Shown here: positions 46,566 to 56,908 of the stretch, in pieces
Numbering within the stretch: position 1 is the stretch's first letter
Layout: each line of letters starts with the position of its first letter
NCBI RefSeq assembly: GCF_024679095.1
Contig: NC_066577.1
Location: 2,019,471-2,083,470 of the forward strand
Source of the DNA: Eriocheir sinensis
Taxonomy: Eukaryota; Arthropoda; Malacostraca; Decapoda; Varunidae
Length of the DNA stretch: 64,000 nucleotides
Reading direction: 5' to 3'
Position numbers and translations under genes: made by a program
The notes under the pieces: model-generated
What the model was told of the DNA's origin: nothing
Databases searched by the model: none
What the model saw: only the letters and a program-made list of their open reading frames with translations

Positions 46566-47031
46566 CTACGAGTTATTATTTTCGGTAGAATTTTTCTCAG
46601 CGATTTCAGGGTTGAGCAATGCAAAGAATAGATCAGTATCTGTCTCTGGATTTAAAGGGTATGCTCGCCTAATCGTTGGACATTGCTGCACGTCGATGCA
46701 ATCTTCATGAAGGACTTTTACTCTATCTGTGGGGACCGTTGAAACCTTACTAGTCCTGAGGTTTATAATTTTTACCATTATATCACTGATCTTCTCTGTT
46801 ACCCTGTAGGGTCCATTAAAAATAAGTTACAACTTTTTATTTACTTTTTTCTGTGGTCTCGTTTGAGGAACACTGTCTCCAACGTTGATAGTTTTGATTT
46901 TGAAGCTTTGTATTTCTTTTATATTTCTTCTCTACCTTTTCCAATGTAAACCTGGCATCTATCATAAACTTTCTTTGCAACTGCAGCCATTTCCTCTTCA
47001 TAGGAGTCAATATCATAAACTTTCCTTGCAA
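46566..47031 (-). pseudogene. integrase C-terminal (GPY/F-type) region
   Basis: 46778-46566 encodes MVKIINLRTSKVSTVPTDRV, preceded in frame by NGPYRVTE at about 46810, the GPY signature of the C-terminal module of Metaviridae integrases. 47031-46837 is a basic, coiled-coil-like stretch (FTLEKVEKKYKRN). Stops and a frame change separate the two. Confidence 0.72.
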
Positions 47032-47425
47032 TTACATCCATTTCCTCTTCATAGGAGTAAATATCATAAACTTTCCTTGCAATTGCAGTCATTTCCTCTT
47101 TATAGGAGTAAATATCATAAACTTTCCTTGCAATTGCAACCATTTCCTCTTCATAGGAGTCAATATCATAAACTTTCCTTGCAATTACATCCATTTCCTT
47201 TTCATAGGAGTAAATATCATAAACTTTCCTTGCAATTGCAGTCATTTCCTCTTTATAGGAGTAAATATCATAAACTTTCCTTGCAATTGCAGTCATTTCC
47301 TCTTTATAGGAGTAAATATCATAAACTTTCCTTGCAATTGCAGTCATTTCCTCTTTATAGGAGTAAATATCATAAACTTTCCTTGCAATTGCAGCCATTT
47401 CCTCTTTATAGGAGTAAATATCATA
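46945..47425. repeat. 51-bp tandem repeat coding a 17-residue unit in the integrase
   Basis: Nine copies at an exact 51-bp period (for example ataggagt at 47051 and 47102). On the element strand it stays in frame across 47398-46919 and reads as nine variants of MTAIARKVYDIYSYKEE. The unit corresponds to a helix normally present once, between the integrase core and the GPY module. Since 51 is a multiple of three, the expansion preserved the frame. Confidence 0.93.
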
Positions 47426-47619
47426 CCAGGGCTGCTGAATTTTTTTCTAACATAGTGTAGGGTACAGGAGGATCTCTAAAAATTCTCTCTCTGTCTCTCA
47501 CGATAAAATGGGGACTCCTTTATGGTGCGATAATACGCAGGATTATAGGCCAAGATGTCTATAAGTAGCATTATATCCCAAACGGACACATTTCCTAGAA
47601 CATTCTCCTCAAAATGTTA

Positions 47620-48211
47620 ACAACAGTATAATTTGCGCGCTTTATTATTCTATTCCCATTTGTATGGTAAGCCGTTATTCGCGTGTCGCACAGGTAGCTT
47701 CTAATTTATCTCCTGCATCACGGAATTAACGAACTCTGAACCTTGATCTGTAACAACTGTCTGAGGAACACCGTGTACACAAACAACATCCACGTACAAC
47801 GCCCTTGCCATTTCGCGGGCTTCCTTACTCCGTAAGGGTACTATAATCAAATACCTTTTAAAAACATCAACTATGGGCATTACGTATCGAACCCCATTGT
47901 CCGATACACCCATGGGACCCACAAGGTCCATGTGTATTCTTCCAAAAGGAGCGGTGACGTCTGGATATTGCCGCCAAGGAGCAGGGTGCAAGTTCCCAAC
48001 TCACTTTTAAAACGACTACCATGACGCACTTCCTTACATAATTTTCTACATCCCGTTTCATTCCAGGCCAGAAAGCGAACTTTCTACACCGACATAACGT
48101 AACTTTGGTTCCTCCGTGCCCTGCAGTGGCGACGAATGAGCCAGAGTTATCGCCTTGGAAATACTTGGGGGGTAAAATCACCACCTTAGTGGCTTCTCCG
48201 TACGGACTCAC
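47620..48211 (-). pseudogene. integrase: zinc-binding and DDE core
   Basis: 48211-47867 carries the HHCC-type N-terminal domain (GHGGTKVTL, then FWPGMKRDVENYVRKC) with the second Cys pair incomplete. 47991-47701 carries the core: FGRIHMDLVGPM with the first Asp and VVTDQGSEF with the second. A stop ends the frame at 47701. In a shifted frame near 47640 the block that normally holds the catalytic Glu reads IIKRAN, so that Glu appears to be Lys. Inactive. Confidence 0.88.
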
Positions 48212-48234
48212 TAAAACACATCATTTATTTCCAC

Positions 48235-48476
48235 CTGTAACTCTGACAGGGGCGGCATCTCACATTATGCCCATCTTCAACACAATATAACATAATTTCC
48301 ACCTGTACCTCTAACAGGGGCGGCATCTCACATTATGCCCATCTTCAATACAATATAACATAATTTCCACCTGTACCTCTAACAGGGGCGGCATCTCACA
48401 TTATGCCCATCTTCAACACAATATAACACATTTTCCACCTGTACCTCTAACAGGGGCGGCATCTCACATTATGCCT
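48235..48476. repeat. 68-bp tandem repeat, four copies
   Basis: The word aggggcggcat starts at 48248, 48316, 48384 and 48452, an exact 68-bp step. 68 is not a multiple of three, so the array disrupts the reading frame between RNase H and integrase. Confidence 0.95.
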
Positions 48477-48789
48477 TTTTTCTCTGAGTCTTTGCTCAAT
48501 TTTCATTCATGGGGCTTCCTTCTTTTAGCAAACTTATATGCTGGCTGCTCATCATGCAGCTCACTAATCTCCTGAATAATCCAGTCAAGTGTGTGGCCAA
48601 TACACTCACTATTCAGGTCCATACATATCATATATTTTATTTTCTCATTTTTCGGCGCCTGTTTCTTTTTCTGCACTAGTGCAATATCTTGCCCCTCATT
48701 ATTCACGTGTTCCACGGTTTTTGTTGTTCCTCATCCACAAACATTATCGCGCGTGTCCTTCTAATTCAATCTCAGTGTCCTGTGAGCCT

Positions 48790-49050
48790 TCATCCTTGAA
48801 AAAAATCTGCTACTATATTTTCCTTGCCAGGCAAATGATTGATTGTGAAACCATACTCACTCATGAGAGTCTGCCATCTAGCTATCCTGCCGTTGGGACT
48901 AGCTACCTGTAACAACCAGACTAAAGGTCTGTGATCCGTGTGGATCTCAACAGGGTAACCCAGTATTAATGGGCGGTTTACGTGTAACCCATAAATTACT
49001 GTTAAAGCCTCTCGTTCAACTATATTGTTCCGCTGTTCTGCCGTATTCAA
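48790..49050 (-). pseudogene. retroviral-type RNase H
   Basis: 86 residues: NIVEREALTVIYGLHVNRPL, IHTDHRPLVWLL and INHLPGKENIVADF, the conserved motifs of Gypsy-type RNase H (DEDD core in TDH and VAD). The 5' part lies in another frame, separated from RT by a TTTA/ATT microsatellite at 49213-49298. Confidence 0.88.
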
Positions 49051-49212
49051 TTTCTCACAAAAAAAGATACAGGTCTTAGTTTATCATCATTATCCTGTTA
49101 TTGCAATACTCCACCAGTATTGTAGTAGGATGCGTAGAGTGACTGTACCAAGCATTCTATCCTTAAGGGTTGAGAACGCAATTTTTGTTTCATCCGTCCA
49201 TATGAGTGGAGT

Positions 49213-49298
49213 TTTATTTATTTATTTATTTATTTATTTTATTTTATTTATTTATTTATTTATTTATTATTATTATTATTATTATTTTTTTTTTTTAG
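49213..49298. repeat. (TTTA)n/(ATT)n microsatellite inside pol
   Basis: Seven or more ttta units, then att units and a T11 run, between the RT and RNase H coding blocks. Confidence 0.93.
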
Positions 49299-49989
49299 TG
49301 TACCTTTCTTCCCTTTGTAAATCTTTAGAAAAGGAGCAACAATTTGTGAATAATTTGCAATAAATTTGCGATAATAATTAGTCAATCCAAGAAATGACTG
49401 TAAATCATGAACAGTTTGGGGGGCCAGGACGTTTTGTATGGCCTCCAGCTTGCTAGATTGAGGTCTTATTCCCTCTGAGCGGATGGCATGGCCCAGGTAA
49501 TCTACTTTGTCCTTAAAAAAGTTACACTTCTCCATCTTAAGAGTCAGTTTGGCTTCCTTTAAGCGATCCAGAATTTGTTCTAAGTTATCTGCGTGATTAG
49601 AAAATATATCGCCCAGGATAATTATGTCATCAAGGTACACCTGAGCCTTGTTGCTTAATAGTCCTGTAAGGACAGTGCTTATTATTTTCTTGCAGCAGGA
49701 CGGGGCTGTTTTAAGGCCAAAGGGGAGGGAAGTAAATTCCCAATGTCCTGCTGGAGAAGAAAATGCCGTCTTCTCTCTGCTGATTTCATCTTGGGGGATT
49801 TGATGGTAACCCTGTTTCAAGTCTAGGCATGAAAAAAAACTTACTATCTCCCAATTGATTGAGTATGGTAATTATATTAGGGAGTGGGTACCGGTCGTCC
49901 CGTAGTGTTTTATTAAGTGCCCGGAAGTCCAGACAAAGTCGTAGTACTCCATGTTTTTTTTTTTTTTTGCACTGGGATAAGTGGGGCAT
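49260..49989 (-). pseudogene. Ty3/Gypsy reverse transcriptase
   Basis: 49989-49786 gives LRLCLDFRALNKTLRDDRYP, with the finger Asp in LDFRALN. After a frame change near 49830, 49820-49260 gives MKQGYHQIP, FTSLPFGLKTAP, the catalytic VYLDDIIILG (YLDD at residues 62-65), and DLQSFLGLTNYYRKFI. The order and motifs are those of Metaviridae. The catalytic box is intact, but the domain is split by a run of A residues (kkkkk, from a poly-T at 49957) and the frame shift. Confidence 0.92.
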
Positions 49990-50179
49990 TATAGGGTGAT
50001 CGCGATGGGCGAATCACACCCTGTTGCTAGAGCGATATAAGTTGTTCATTTACTCTGTCATGATAACTGATAGGAATGTTATATGGACGCCTGTACACTA
50101 CTTCATCAGTGTTTTGCTTGATGGTGCTTGAAAAAATAGGGCGTTACTGTTAATGGTTCTTGTTCTGTGGAAAACACTG

Positions 50180-51065
50180 TTATATATTTATCTATTAAGG
50201 ACTTTAAGACCTGATTCTCTCTCTTCACTTGGGAATTTAGCGTCAACAATTTGATAGAGGCTTTTCTTCCTTACTTCAAGCTCTGCGGGCTTCAAGTCTG
50301 TTTTAGCTGTGTCAGCGGTCTGTACACTAGATACTTGTGGCAGATCAGCGTATAGCTCATGAGTGACAGGCTTCACAAATCCTAACGTTGTATTATCATC
50401 TATCTTTACACTCACTTTCAATATTCAAATACGGCACAGTGACATAAGATCTTTGATTGTCAGATGAAGGGGTTAACTTAACTATCCCTGAGCACAAGAC
50501 TCTAGCCTGAGGAGTACTAACACAAGGCTCAAATGAAGCTTCACTTGCCTGCAGTTGCGTCACTAGCGTTATGTAACCTGCAACAGATGCATGCAGTTGC
50601 AAAGGTTCCGCTTGGCAACGTACGGCCTTATTTTCAGTGAGACCTTCTTCATTTCCATCTACATTTAGCTAAGATCCTTCACCTCTAGATATAAGACATA
50701 TTTTTCCTGGCATAATTGTATGGTTTCCCCTTCTATTATCAGTTTTAAGCTTCGTTCTTTTGTTCCTCATTTAGTTGCAATGTTTTCAAAATAATCTCGT
50801 GCTACACGACAAATCAGTACTCAACATAATATGAGTCGGCAAACCTACATCGCGTGTTATCAATAAGTCTTGGAAACTACTTTTTCCTTCCATATTAACT
50901 TGTCTTTTACCGTCATTTTCAATATGGTATCTTTGCACAGAGACAATATTCACGGGTTTCGCTTCACAGTTATTTACTGCGAGCCCTAATTCTTTAATAA
51001 ATTCATCCGTTAAAAACTCACACACGCTCCTGTTTCTAGGAGTGCTGCCACTTTTGCATATGTGT
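50180..51065 (-). pseudogene. pol N-terminal region with degenerate aspartic protease
   Basis: 51025-50786 encodes a protease-like LTDEFIKELGLAV. Just upstream, in a different frame near 51040, the active-site block reads LLETGA, that is ETG where an Asp-Thr-Gly is expected. 50602-50188 contains two linker ORFs leading to RT (YADLPQVS and DAKFPSEER words). Inactive. Confidence 0.65.
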
Positions 51066-51069
51066 TATC

Positions 51070-51965
51070 ATGAGTAGTGCGATCTGCCTAACAAAGTTAC
51101 TCTTGAGTTATGTTGATTATAGCCTTCTTGTCATTATTTTTAAGGTCACTCCCTTGTTCGTTATAGCCTTCTTTTCCTTATATTTATGTGAGGCGGTTAC
51201 TCCCTTGTTCGTTATAGCCTTCATCTTATTATATTAATGGTTACTCCCTGTTCGTTATAGCCTTCATCTTATTATATTAAAGGTTACTCCCTTGTTCGTT
51301 ATAGCCTTCATCTTATTATATTAAAGGTTACTCCCTTGTTCGTTATAGCCTTCATCTTATTATATTAAAGGTTACTCCCTGTTCGTTATAGCCTTCTTTT
51401 CCTTATATTTATGTGAGGCTGTTACTCCCTTGTTCGTTATAGCCTTCATCTTATTATATTAAAGGTTACTCCCTGTTCGTTATAGCCTTCTTTTTCTTAT
51501 ATTTATGTGATGCGGTTACTCCCTTGTTCGTTATAGCCTTCATCTTATTATATTAAAGGTTACTCCCTGTCTGTTATAGCCTTCATCTTATTATATTAAA
51601 GGTTACTCCTTGTTCGTTATAGCCTTCATCTTATTATATTAAAGGTTACTCCTTGTTCGTTATAGCCTTCATCTTATTATATTAAAGGTTACTCCTTGTT
51701 CGTTATAGCCTTCATCTTATTATATTAAAGGTTACTCCTTGTTCGTTATAGCCTTCATCTTATTATATTAAAGGTTACTCCCTTGTTCGTTATAGCCTTC
51801 ATCTTATTATATTAAAGGTTACTCCCTGTTCGTTATAGCCTTCATCTTATTATATTAAAGGTTACTCCCTGTTCGTTATAGCCTTCATCTTATTATATTA
51901 AAGGTTACTCCCTTCTTCGTTATAGCCTTCATCTTATTATATTAAAGGTTACTCCCTGTTTTGTT
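51070..51965. repeat. 43/44-bp minisatellite in the gag position
   Basis: About twenty units containing gttactccctt, gttcgttatagccttcatc and ttattatattaaag, with a minor unit type (cttttccttatatttatgtgag). It lies where gag should be. No capsid or zinc-knuckle coding sequence (CCHC) is found on either side. Confidence 0.95.
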
Positions 51966-52234
51966 CTTTGCTCATTTTCCGTTTTTTCCACTGCAAGTGT
52001 GCATATTTATTTATTTATTTATTATTCATTTATTTATTTAATGTTATTTGTAGTAGTTAACTGAGGGGGGCACTACCCTGGCCTCCTCTTCCTCTGATTC
52101 TCTTACTTCACACATTTATCTTAATACTTCACACTATTGTTCATATGCTTCATTTTTTAATTTTTTTATTCATGACTTTTTATCCATACCTCACACTTTT
52201 CTTAGTATTTCACATTTTTTCTAGATCATACTCT
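51966..52234. other. AT-rich remnant between minisatellite and SINE-2
   Basis: ttatttatttatttatt run near 52005-52040 and pyrimidine-rich sequence with repeated cttcacac words. No gag motifs. Confidence 0.5.
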
Positions 52235-52590
52235 ACCCTTCCTACCTGGGGGACGCGGGTTAGGCCTTTATAAAGTCACTCTATGGCTGCATATCCGCCG
52301 CGGCACACCACCACTCTGTGAGGCGTAGAGCCCCGTGCTCCCCTCCATCCTGGGGTATCAATCCTAAAACAAACAAACCTGAGAGGCAGGACGCTGCCGC
52401 TGCCTGTCACCTGACACCCTCTCACTGAGGAGTGGATCGCGGCGCGGGTGGAGAGAGACTGCCCATCCCTCTCCACTCCGCCCAGGAAGGAACTCATGAA
52501 TTCTCGGTTGAGTCGCGTGTGCTACCCATTGCACTACAGAACAACAGTGGTTGGCCAGAGTTTCCATTACCATATCGTCAAAGTCCATGT
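52235..52590 (-). mobile_element. SINE-2 (tRNA-derived) inside the LTR element
   Basis: On the minus strand a tRNA-like head (TAGTGCAATGGGTAGCACAC as A-box region, then gcgactcaaccgagaattc and a decayed B box) is followed by a body with gcggagtggagaggg, ggtttgtttgttttagg, ttgataccccagg, gcacggggctctacgcctca and a tail near ctttataaaggcc. It resembles widespread decapod tRNA-type SINEs by memory of composition only. Its insertion contributes to the loss of gag. Confidence 0.65.
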
Positions 52591-52736
52591 CCTCCGGAAG
52601 AACCATTAATTATATAATTAAATCGTCACTATTATTTCCGCCACTTAAAACGAGCAAAGCTTAATGAAAATAAGAGGCGTTTTCTCGTCAGAGTAAATTA
52701 AACAAAAGCACTGTAAGCACATGTCCCTATTTATCC

Positions 52737-52754
52737 CTATACCGCTGCCGCCAG
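52737..52754 (-). other. primer-binding site, tRNA-Leu-like
   Basis: One base inside the 5' LTR on the element strand is TGGCGGCAGCGGT, which is complementary to a tRNA 3' end ACCGCTGCCGCCA. Twelve of thirteen bases agree with the end of many leucine tRNAs (the discriminator base differs). The identity of the tRNA is inferred. Confidence 0.6.
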
Positions 52755-54035
52755 TTTTAGACCCTTCTTTTCTTGTATTAAATCAACTCTTTTATCACTC
52801 ATTAATTACTCCATAAATGATCTCACTGTCTCGTATCCCTGGTAGCGTGATCCGGCTTAAGTTGTTATTGGAGACTGGTGTTCGGGGATAAACAAGGGAA
52901 AAAGATAATATACATTTATTTAAAATTAAATGAAAGTAATTGCCTTACGCAATATTCTTTGCTCAGACGATCATAACACTGGCATATTCAGCAATGGATA
53001 CAACATATGACAAACGACATGTCTTAAACATAATACTACAATATGTGCTCAGTTGTTGCCAATAATAATAACACTCGTCGTTCCACAAGCAGTGGTTTGT
53101 ATCTCTCTGCTTACATCACAATCATTATGTACTCTCTTCACAAAATCCTAATAACACATTCCTGTAGTATAATCTACTACAAGTCATGGAAACACATTAT
53201 TTTACCACACCTAGTGGTTTTACCTTTGCTTTACATCGCAAACAAATAATCACAATCCTGTCCCACTCACAATCCTACTTCACATCTCCTACATTATAAT
53301 CTCCAGGACAATACAATCGGTTTCCCTTAGATTCTCGAATTTCTACTCACGATTAAGATCACAACAGCCATTCTCGGCTGAGTGAGTAGCAGGTCTGCTT
53401 GAGGCGAGAACCAAGCTCGGTCTACCTATATCACTGATTTCTAGGCCACATTTTTCTTTGCTTTAGGCGGACTTACATCCTTGACACGCCCTTAATTTTC
53501 TACATAACCAATGGCCAATACTTCCTGTCACACCCATCTGCTCCCTCATTATGTTGTATTGTTTTACTTCTCCTGCTATTCGTGAGTCAGTCTTAAGACA
53601 CTCCCACAGTGATTTTTCTGTTAAATTATTGGCTCATAACATGTCGCCACAACTGACGTCACAGGTCAGTGTCTTTTTCAATGGTTGTTCACACTTTCTG
53701 ACCACGCCCACTGGGCATCTGTTTTCTGTATCTGAGTCTGGGTATCTGTTTTCCTTTACCCTCGTTGTTTCCTCTCTTTGGTACTTGAGATGCTTACACT
53801 GTTATATATGTCACTTTTTTTGTTAGTGTTTGTCCTGTCAGATGTCTACACAGTTGTATACCTGCCTTTCCTCTCTGGGTATCTGTTTTCCTTTACCTTC
53901 GTTGTTTCCCCTCTTTTGTACTTGAGATGTTTACACTTATATGTATGTCACCCTTTTTGTTAGTGTTTGTCCTGTCAGGTGTTTACACAGTTGTATATCT
54001 CACTCCTCTGTTTCCTCGTTTTCTGGGTCCTGACA
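52755..54035 (-). repeat. 5' LTR of the Gypsy-type element
   Basis: 1,281 bp, matching 43351-44630 with about three substitutions and one single-base insertion (attctcgaattt versus attctcaattt). Begins TGTCAGGACC on the element strand. LTR ends and the CTTA duplication are clean. Confidence 0.96.
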
Positions 54036-55134
54036 CTTAGCGTAATGGTTAGTGAACCGACGCGCAATAATAATATTCTTGATCTTGTATTAGTAACCCA
54101 AGAGAACTTAGTTGACAATGTTAGTGTTTTCGAACACCTCGGATCATGCGATCATAGACTGGTGCGTCTCGACATAAGAGTTCAAACAAGGATTGCAGAG
54201 AATAAGATATTGGTTCCCAATTTTAAAAGAGCGGATTTTGAACAATAAGACAGTCATTAACGAACTTTCAATTAGTATCCAACATCGACGTCGAAGAATC
54301 TTGGCAAGACTTTAAAGCTCGATTACTAACTGAACAAAATAAATCCGTGCAATCTTGTGGAAAGCACCGAAAAGTTGAAAATCCTCCGTGGTTTAATAAT
54401 GAAATCATATTTGCTCTCCAAAAGAGGAACTTGTTATATAGGCAAAAGAAAACCGATAACTCTGCCGAAAATAGTACACGGTACTGCGAAGCAAGACGAC
54501 AAGTTAAAAGTTTAATCAAACAGGCGAAACGGAGGTACGAAGTAAACAGTGCGGTAAATTGCAAGTCAGATCCTAAAAGTTATTTTTGATATGTAAACAA
54601 CAAAAAAGAGATTTGAAGTGGGATTGGCCCATTAACTGATAATTCGGGCAATATCGTGACAGACAGCCAACGCATAGCGAACACGTTAAATTCTTATTCC
54701 TCCTCGGTTTTTATTAGTAGTTCTACCGATACTGCTGCTGATCCTAACACTATTGAAAATCCCATTCATTCCCTCCCTGACTTTGAAATCAGTACAGATG
54801 ACGTTCTCAAGGCGCTGCAGTCACTTAAAACTAACAAAAGTCCAGGACCTGATAAAATATATCCAAAATTACTTTAAGAAATATCAAGAGCGATACTCAG
54901 ACCCTTAACAATGCTGTTTAATATGTCTTTGCACCATGGTATCGCTCCTAGTGATTGGAAAATGGCTAACGTAACACCCTTTTTCAAAAAAGGTGACCGA
55001 AAATTACCGGATAAATACAGGCCAATTAGCTTAACTTAAATCATTGGTAAATTATTTGAGACAATTATTCGAGATAAAGTAGTTAACTACCTAGGGTGTA
55101 ATTCGCTAATCCTTGACTCGCAACATGGTTTCCG
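54036..55134 (+). mobile_element. LINE-F copy 2, EN end to RT start
   Basis: Continues the copy that stops at 43350: SEPTRNNNILDLVLV, then FEHLGSCDHRLVRLDI (EN catalytic His block), NPPWFNNEI, a basic linker (LIKQAKRRYEVNSAVNCKSD), then RT start LKTNKSPGPDKIYPKLL, FKKGDRKLPDKYRPISLT and DSQHGFR. At least four stops or frame shifts (54247, 54587, 54876, 55038). It is cut within HGFR by the 543-bp inverted-repeat element. Confidence 0.9.
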
Positions 55135-55499
55135 TCAAGATCAAGAGAATATACCAGGTCTTCTCAACCTCGTACCAGAATTCTCCTCTTCTGCGCATTG
55201 ACGTCACCTGCCGCCCCTCAGTCTGCTTCGACTAAAACCTACCTACCAGTCCTCACCTGACCACAGGTGTAGACGCATCCCGTGTGCTCCATTTTTTTTT
55301 TTATTTCGATGGGTGACTTTAGTATTTAGGATTAAGGAACTGAAGCAGTCACAGAATTAATGGGCAGCGAGGGGTGAGAAAAGACTGGGTAAAAGAGGAT
55401 AAGGTGTTACAGAGGGTGTCAGGGTGGACAGGAGAACTGTTCAATAGCGGATGATTCCGGCGAGTAAGAATGTCATAAAATACTTGGATAAGAAGATTC

Positions 55500-55571
<72 letters not shown>

Positions 55572-55677
55572 ATGAAATATCTCGTTTTCCTTATTATTCT
55601 CCGCCTGCTCTGTATCATACGGCTGATGACGTCAAAACCTGAGCGTGAAAAGACCTGTCTATTCTCTTGATCTTGAT
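55135..55677. mobile_element. 543-bp inverted-repeat element with TTTCCG target duplication
   Basis: The ends are TCAAGATCAAGAGAATA and its exact inverted copy. Similarity continues through an AGGTCTT block (27-30 bases in all), and both arms have TGACGTCA followed by c/t-agccg or cctgccg about 60-70 bases in. TTTCCG flanks both sides (55129-55134 and 55678-55683). Removing the element joins the LINE-F words HGFR and NNRSYLSNLL in frame. The interior is non-coding, with a T10 run and a CA microsatellite. A non-autonomous DNA transposon whose superfamily I cannot name. Confidence 0.85.
55504..55571. repeat. (CA)n microsatellite
   Basis: About 34 pure CA units inside the inverted-repeat element. 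Confidence 0.97.
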
Positions 55678-55683
55678 TTCCGG

Positions 55684-56345
55684 AACAACAGATCTTATTT
55701 GTCGAATCTATTAACGTTCTATAAAGAGCTTTTTGCAGTCTATGATGTTTATAAATCACTTGATATTATTTATTTAGACTTCCAGAAGGGTGTGATAAAG
55801 TCCCACACTGCAAGTTGCTTCATAAAATCAAGGAAATAGGTATCGGGGTAAGCGTCACGAATGGATCAAGCACTGGCTAAGCAATAGAAAGCAAAGAGTT
55901 GTAATAAAAGGTGACCTCTGGTGGATGCCAGTCACTAGTGGTGTCCCCCAAGGCTCTGTCCTGGGACCCGTTCTCTTCGTCATTTACATCAACGACATTA
56001 ACCTTGGTCTCAATAATTTCATTAGTAAATTTGCGGACGACACGAAAATCGGCAATGCGGTACTTACGGAATGTGATAGGCGGAGCCAACAAAATTTGAG
56101 TAAACTATCAGATTGGTCAGTAAAATTAGAAATGCTTTTTAATATAAACAAGTGCCAGATTCTGCAGGTTGGATATAGAAATATAAAGAAGGACTATGAA
56201 ATGTGCGGCGTTAAAGTTAAAGGCGTTCACTCGGTCAAAGATCTTGGCGTCACAGTTGCGTTTAACCTCAAGTTTTCCCAGCAGTGCAACGAGTCCGTTA
56301 AAAAAGCAAACAGGATGATCGGTTTGATTAAAAGGTTTGATTAAG
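55684..56345 (+). mobile_element. LINE-F copy 2, RT palm and thumb
   Basis: Resumes with NNRSYLSNLLTFY and DIIYLDFQKG. A frame shift near 55790 is followed by SGVPQGSVLGPVLFVIYIND and the intact catalytic FADDTKIGN, then LFNINKCQILQVGY and DLGVTVAFNLKFSQQ, ending at a stop after NRMIGLIKRFD (56342). The C-terminal third seen in LINE-F copy 1 is missing, so this copy is truncated at both ends. Confidence 0.9.
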
Positions 56346-56559
56346 AAGAGAGGGCTAAAAATGAGGTCCGCTGTATGTATAAGAGTGAATAATGAATTGA
56401 CGCAGTGAGTAAAGGATGGACAGGCATAGATAGACATGTGGATATGGAAATAGTATAGGTGTGGATGGAGGGATAGATTAAAGGATTTGTAAAGAAACAG
56501 ATGTTTGTAAACAGAGCGAATGTGATTTGGTGTTGTAATGTGAGTGCTTAGGTGTGTCA
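56346..56559. other. unassigned flank, possibly SINE-3 tail
   Basis: AT-rich with repeated ggatgga words (gatagata, atggatgg). It may be the tail of SINE-3 or unrelated sequence. Confidence 0.4.
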
Positions 56560-56856
56560 CCGTGTGTGTGTAATTCAGCTCTTGGTCTGCTGCTGGTCAG
56601 ACAGCCAGCCGTTCCCGTACGAAAGAGCACAGAGCTCATAGTACTGATCCTTGAGTAGGACTGAGACCACTCACACACAACACGCCGCGATAACGAGGTC
56701 ACAACTCCTTGCCTGACGTCGAGTACCTACTCACTGCTAGGTGAACAGGGGCTACACGTGAAAGAAGATAAACCCTACTTATCTTTACCCGGCTGGGGAA
56801 TCAAACCCCAGTCCTTCTGGTTGTGAGGCAGACGCTCTATCCACTGAGCTACCGGG

Positions 56857-56860
<4 letters not shown>
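56560..56860 (-). mobile_element. SINE-3 with a well-preserved tRNA-like head
   Basis: The minus strand from 56860 starts with a 73-base tRNA-like unit: perfect A box TAGCTCAGTGG, D stem GCTC/GAGC, anticodon loop CTCACAA (CAC, valine-like), T stem TGGGG/CCCCA and B box GGTTTGATTCC. An extra base in the acceptor arm and a C-C mismatch in the anticodon stem argue against a working tRNA. A ~230-base body follows (gtaggtactcgacgtcaggc, ggaacggctggctg). The 3' limit is uncertain. Confidence 0.78.

Positions 56861-56908
<48 letters not shown>

Larger units (their letters stand above)
43351..54035 (-). mobile_element. complete Ty3/Gypsy-type (env-bearing) LTR retrotransposon
   Basis: A 10,685-bp element with direct LTRs of about 1,280 bp and a CTTA target duplication (43347-43350 and 54036-54039). 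It is inserted in the EN domain of LINE-F copy 2: removing it joins ENNYL to SVMVSEPTRNNN in frame. Order on the minus strand: 5' LTR (54035-52755), primer-binding site, a gag-position region with no gag, protease, RT, RNase H, integrase, env-like ORF, polypurine tract, 3' LTR (44630-43351). The domain order and the extra env place it with the errantivirus-like Metaviridae. Nearly every domain is split by stops or frameshifts. Confidence 0.93.

Noticed and set aside
46945..47425. A CRISPR array
   Set aside because: Units are directly tandem without unique spacers, in frame with an integrase, in a eukaryotic genome. The same applies to the other short-period arrays.
56786..56860. A valine tRNA gene
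   Set aside because: Good A and B boxes and D/T stems, but the acceptor arm is out of register by one base, the anticodon stem has a C-C mismatch, and a SINE body follows. Treated as a SINE head.
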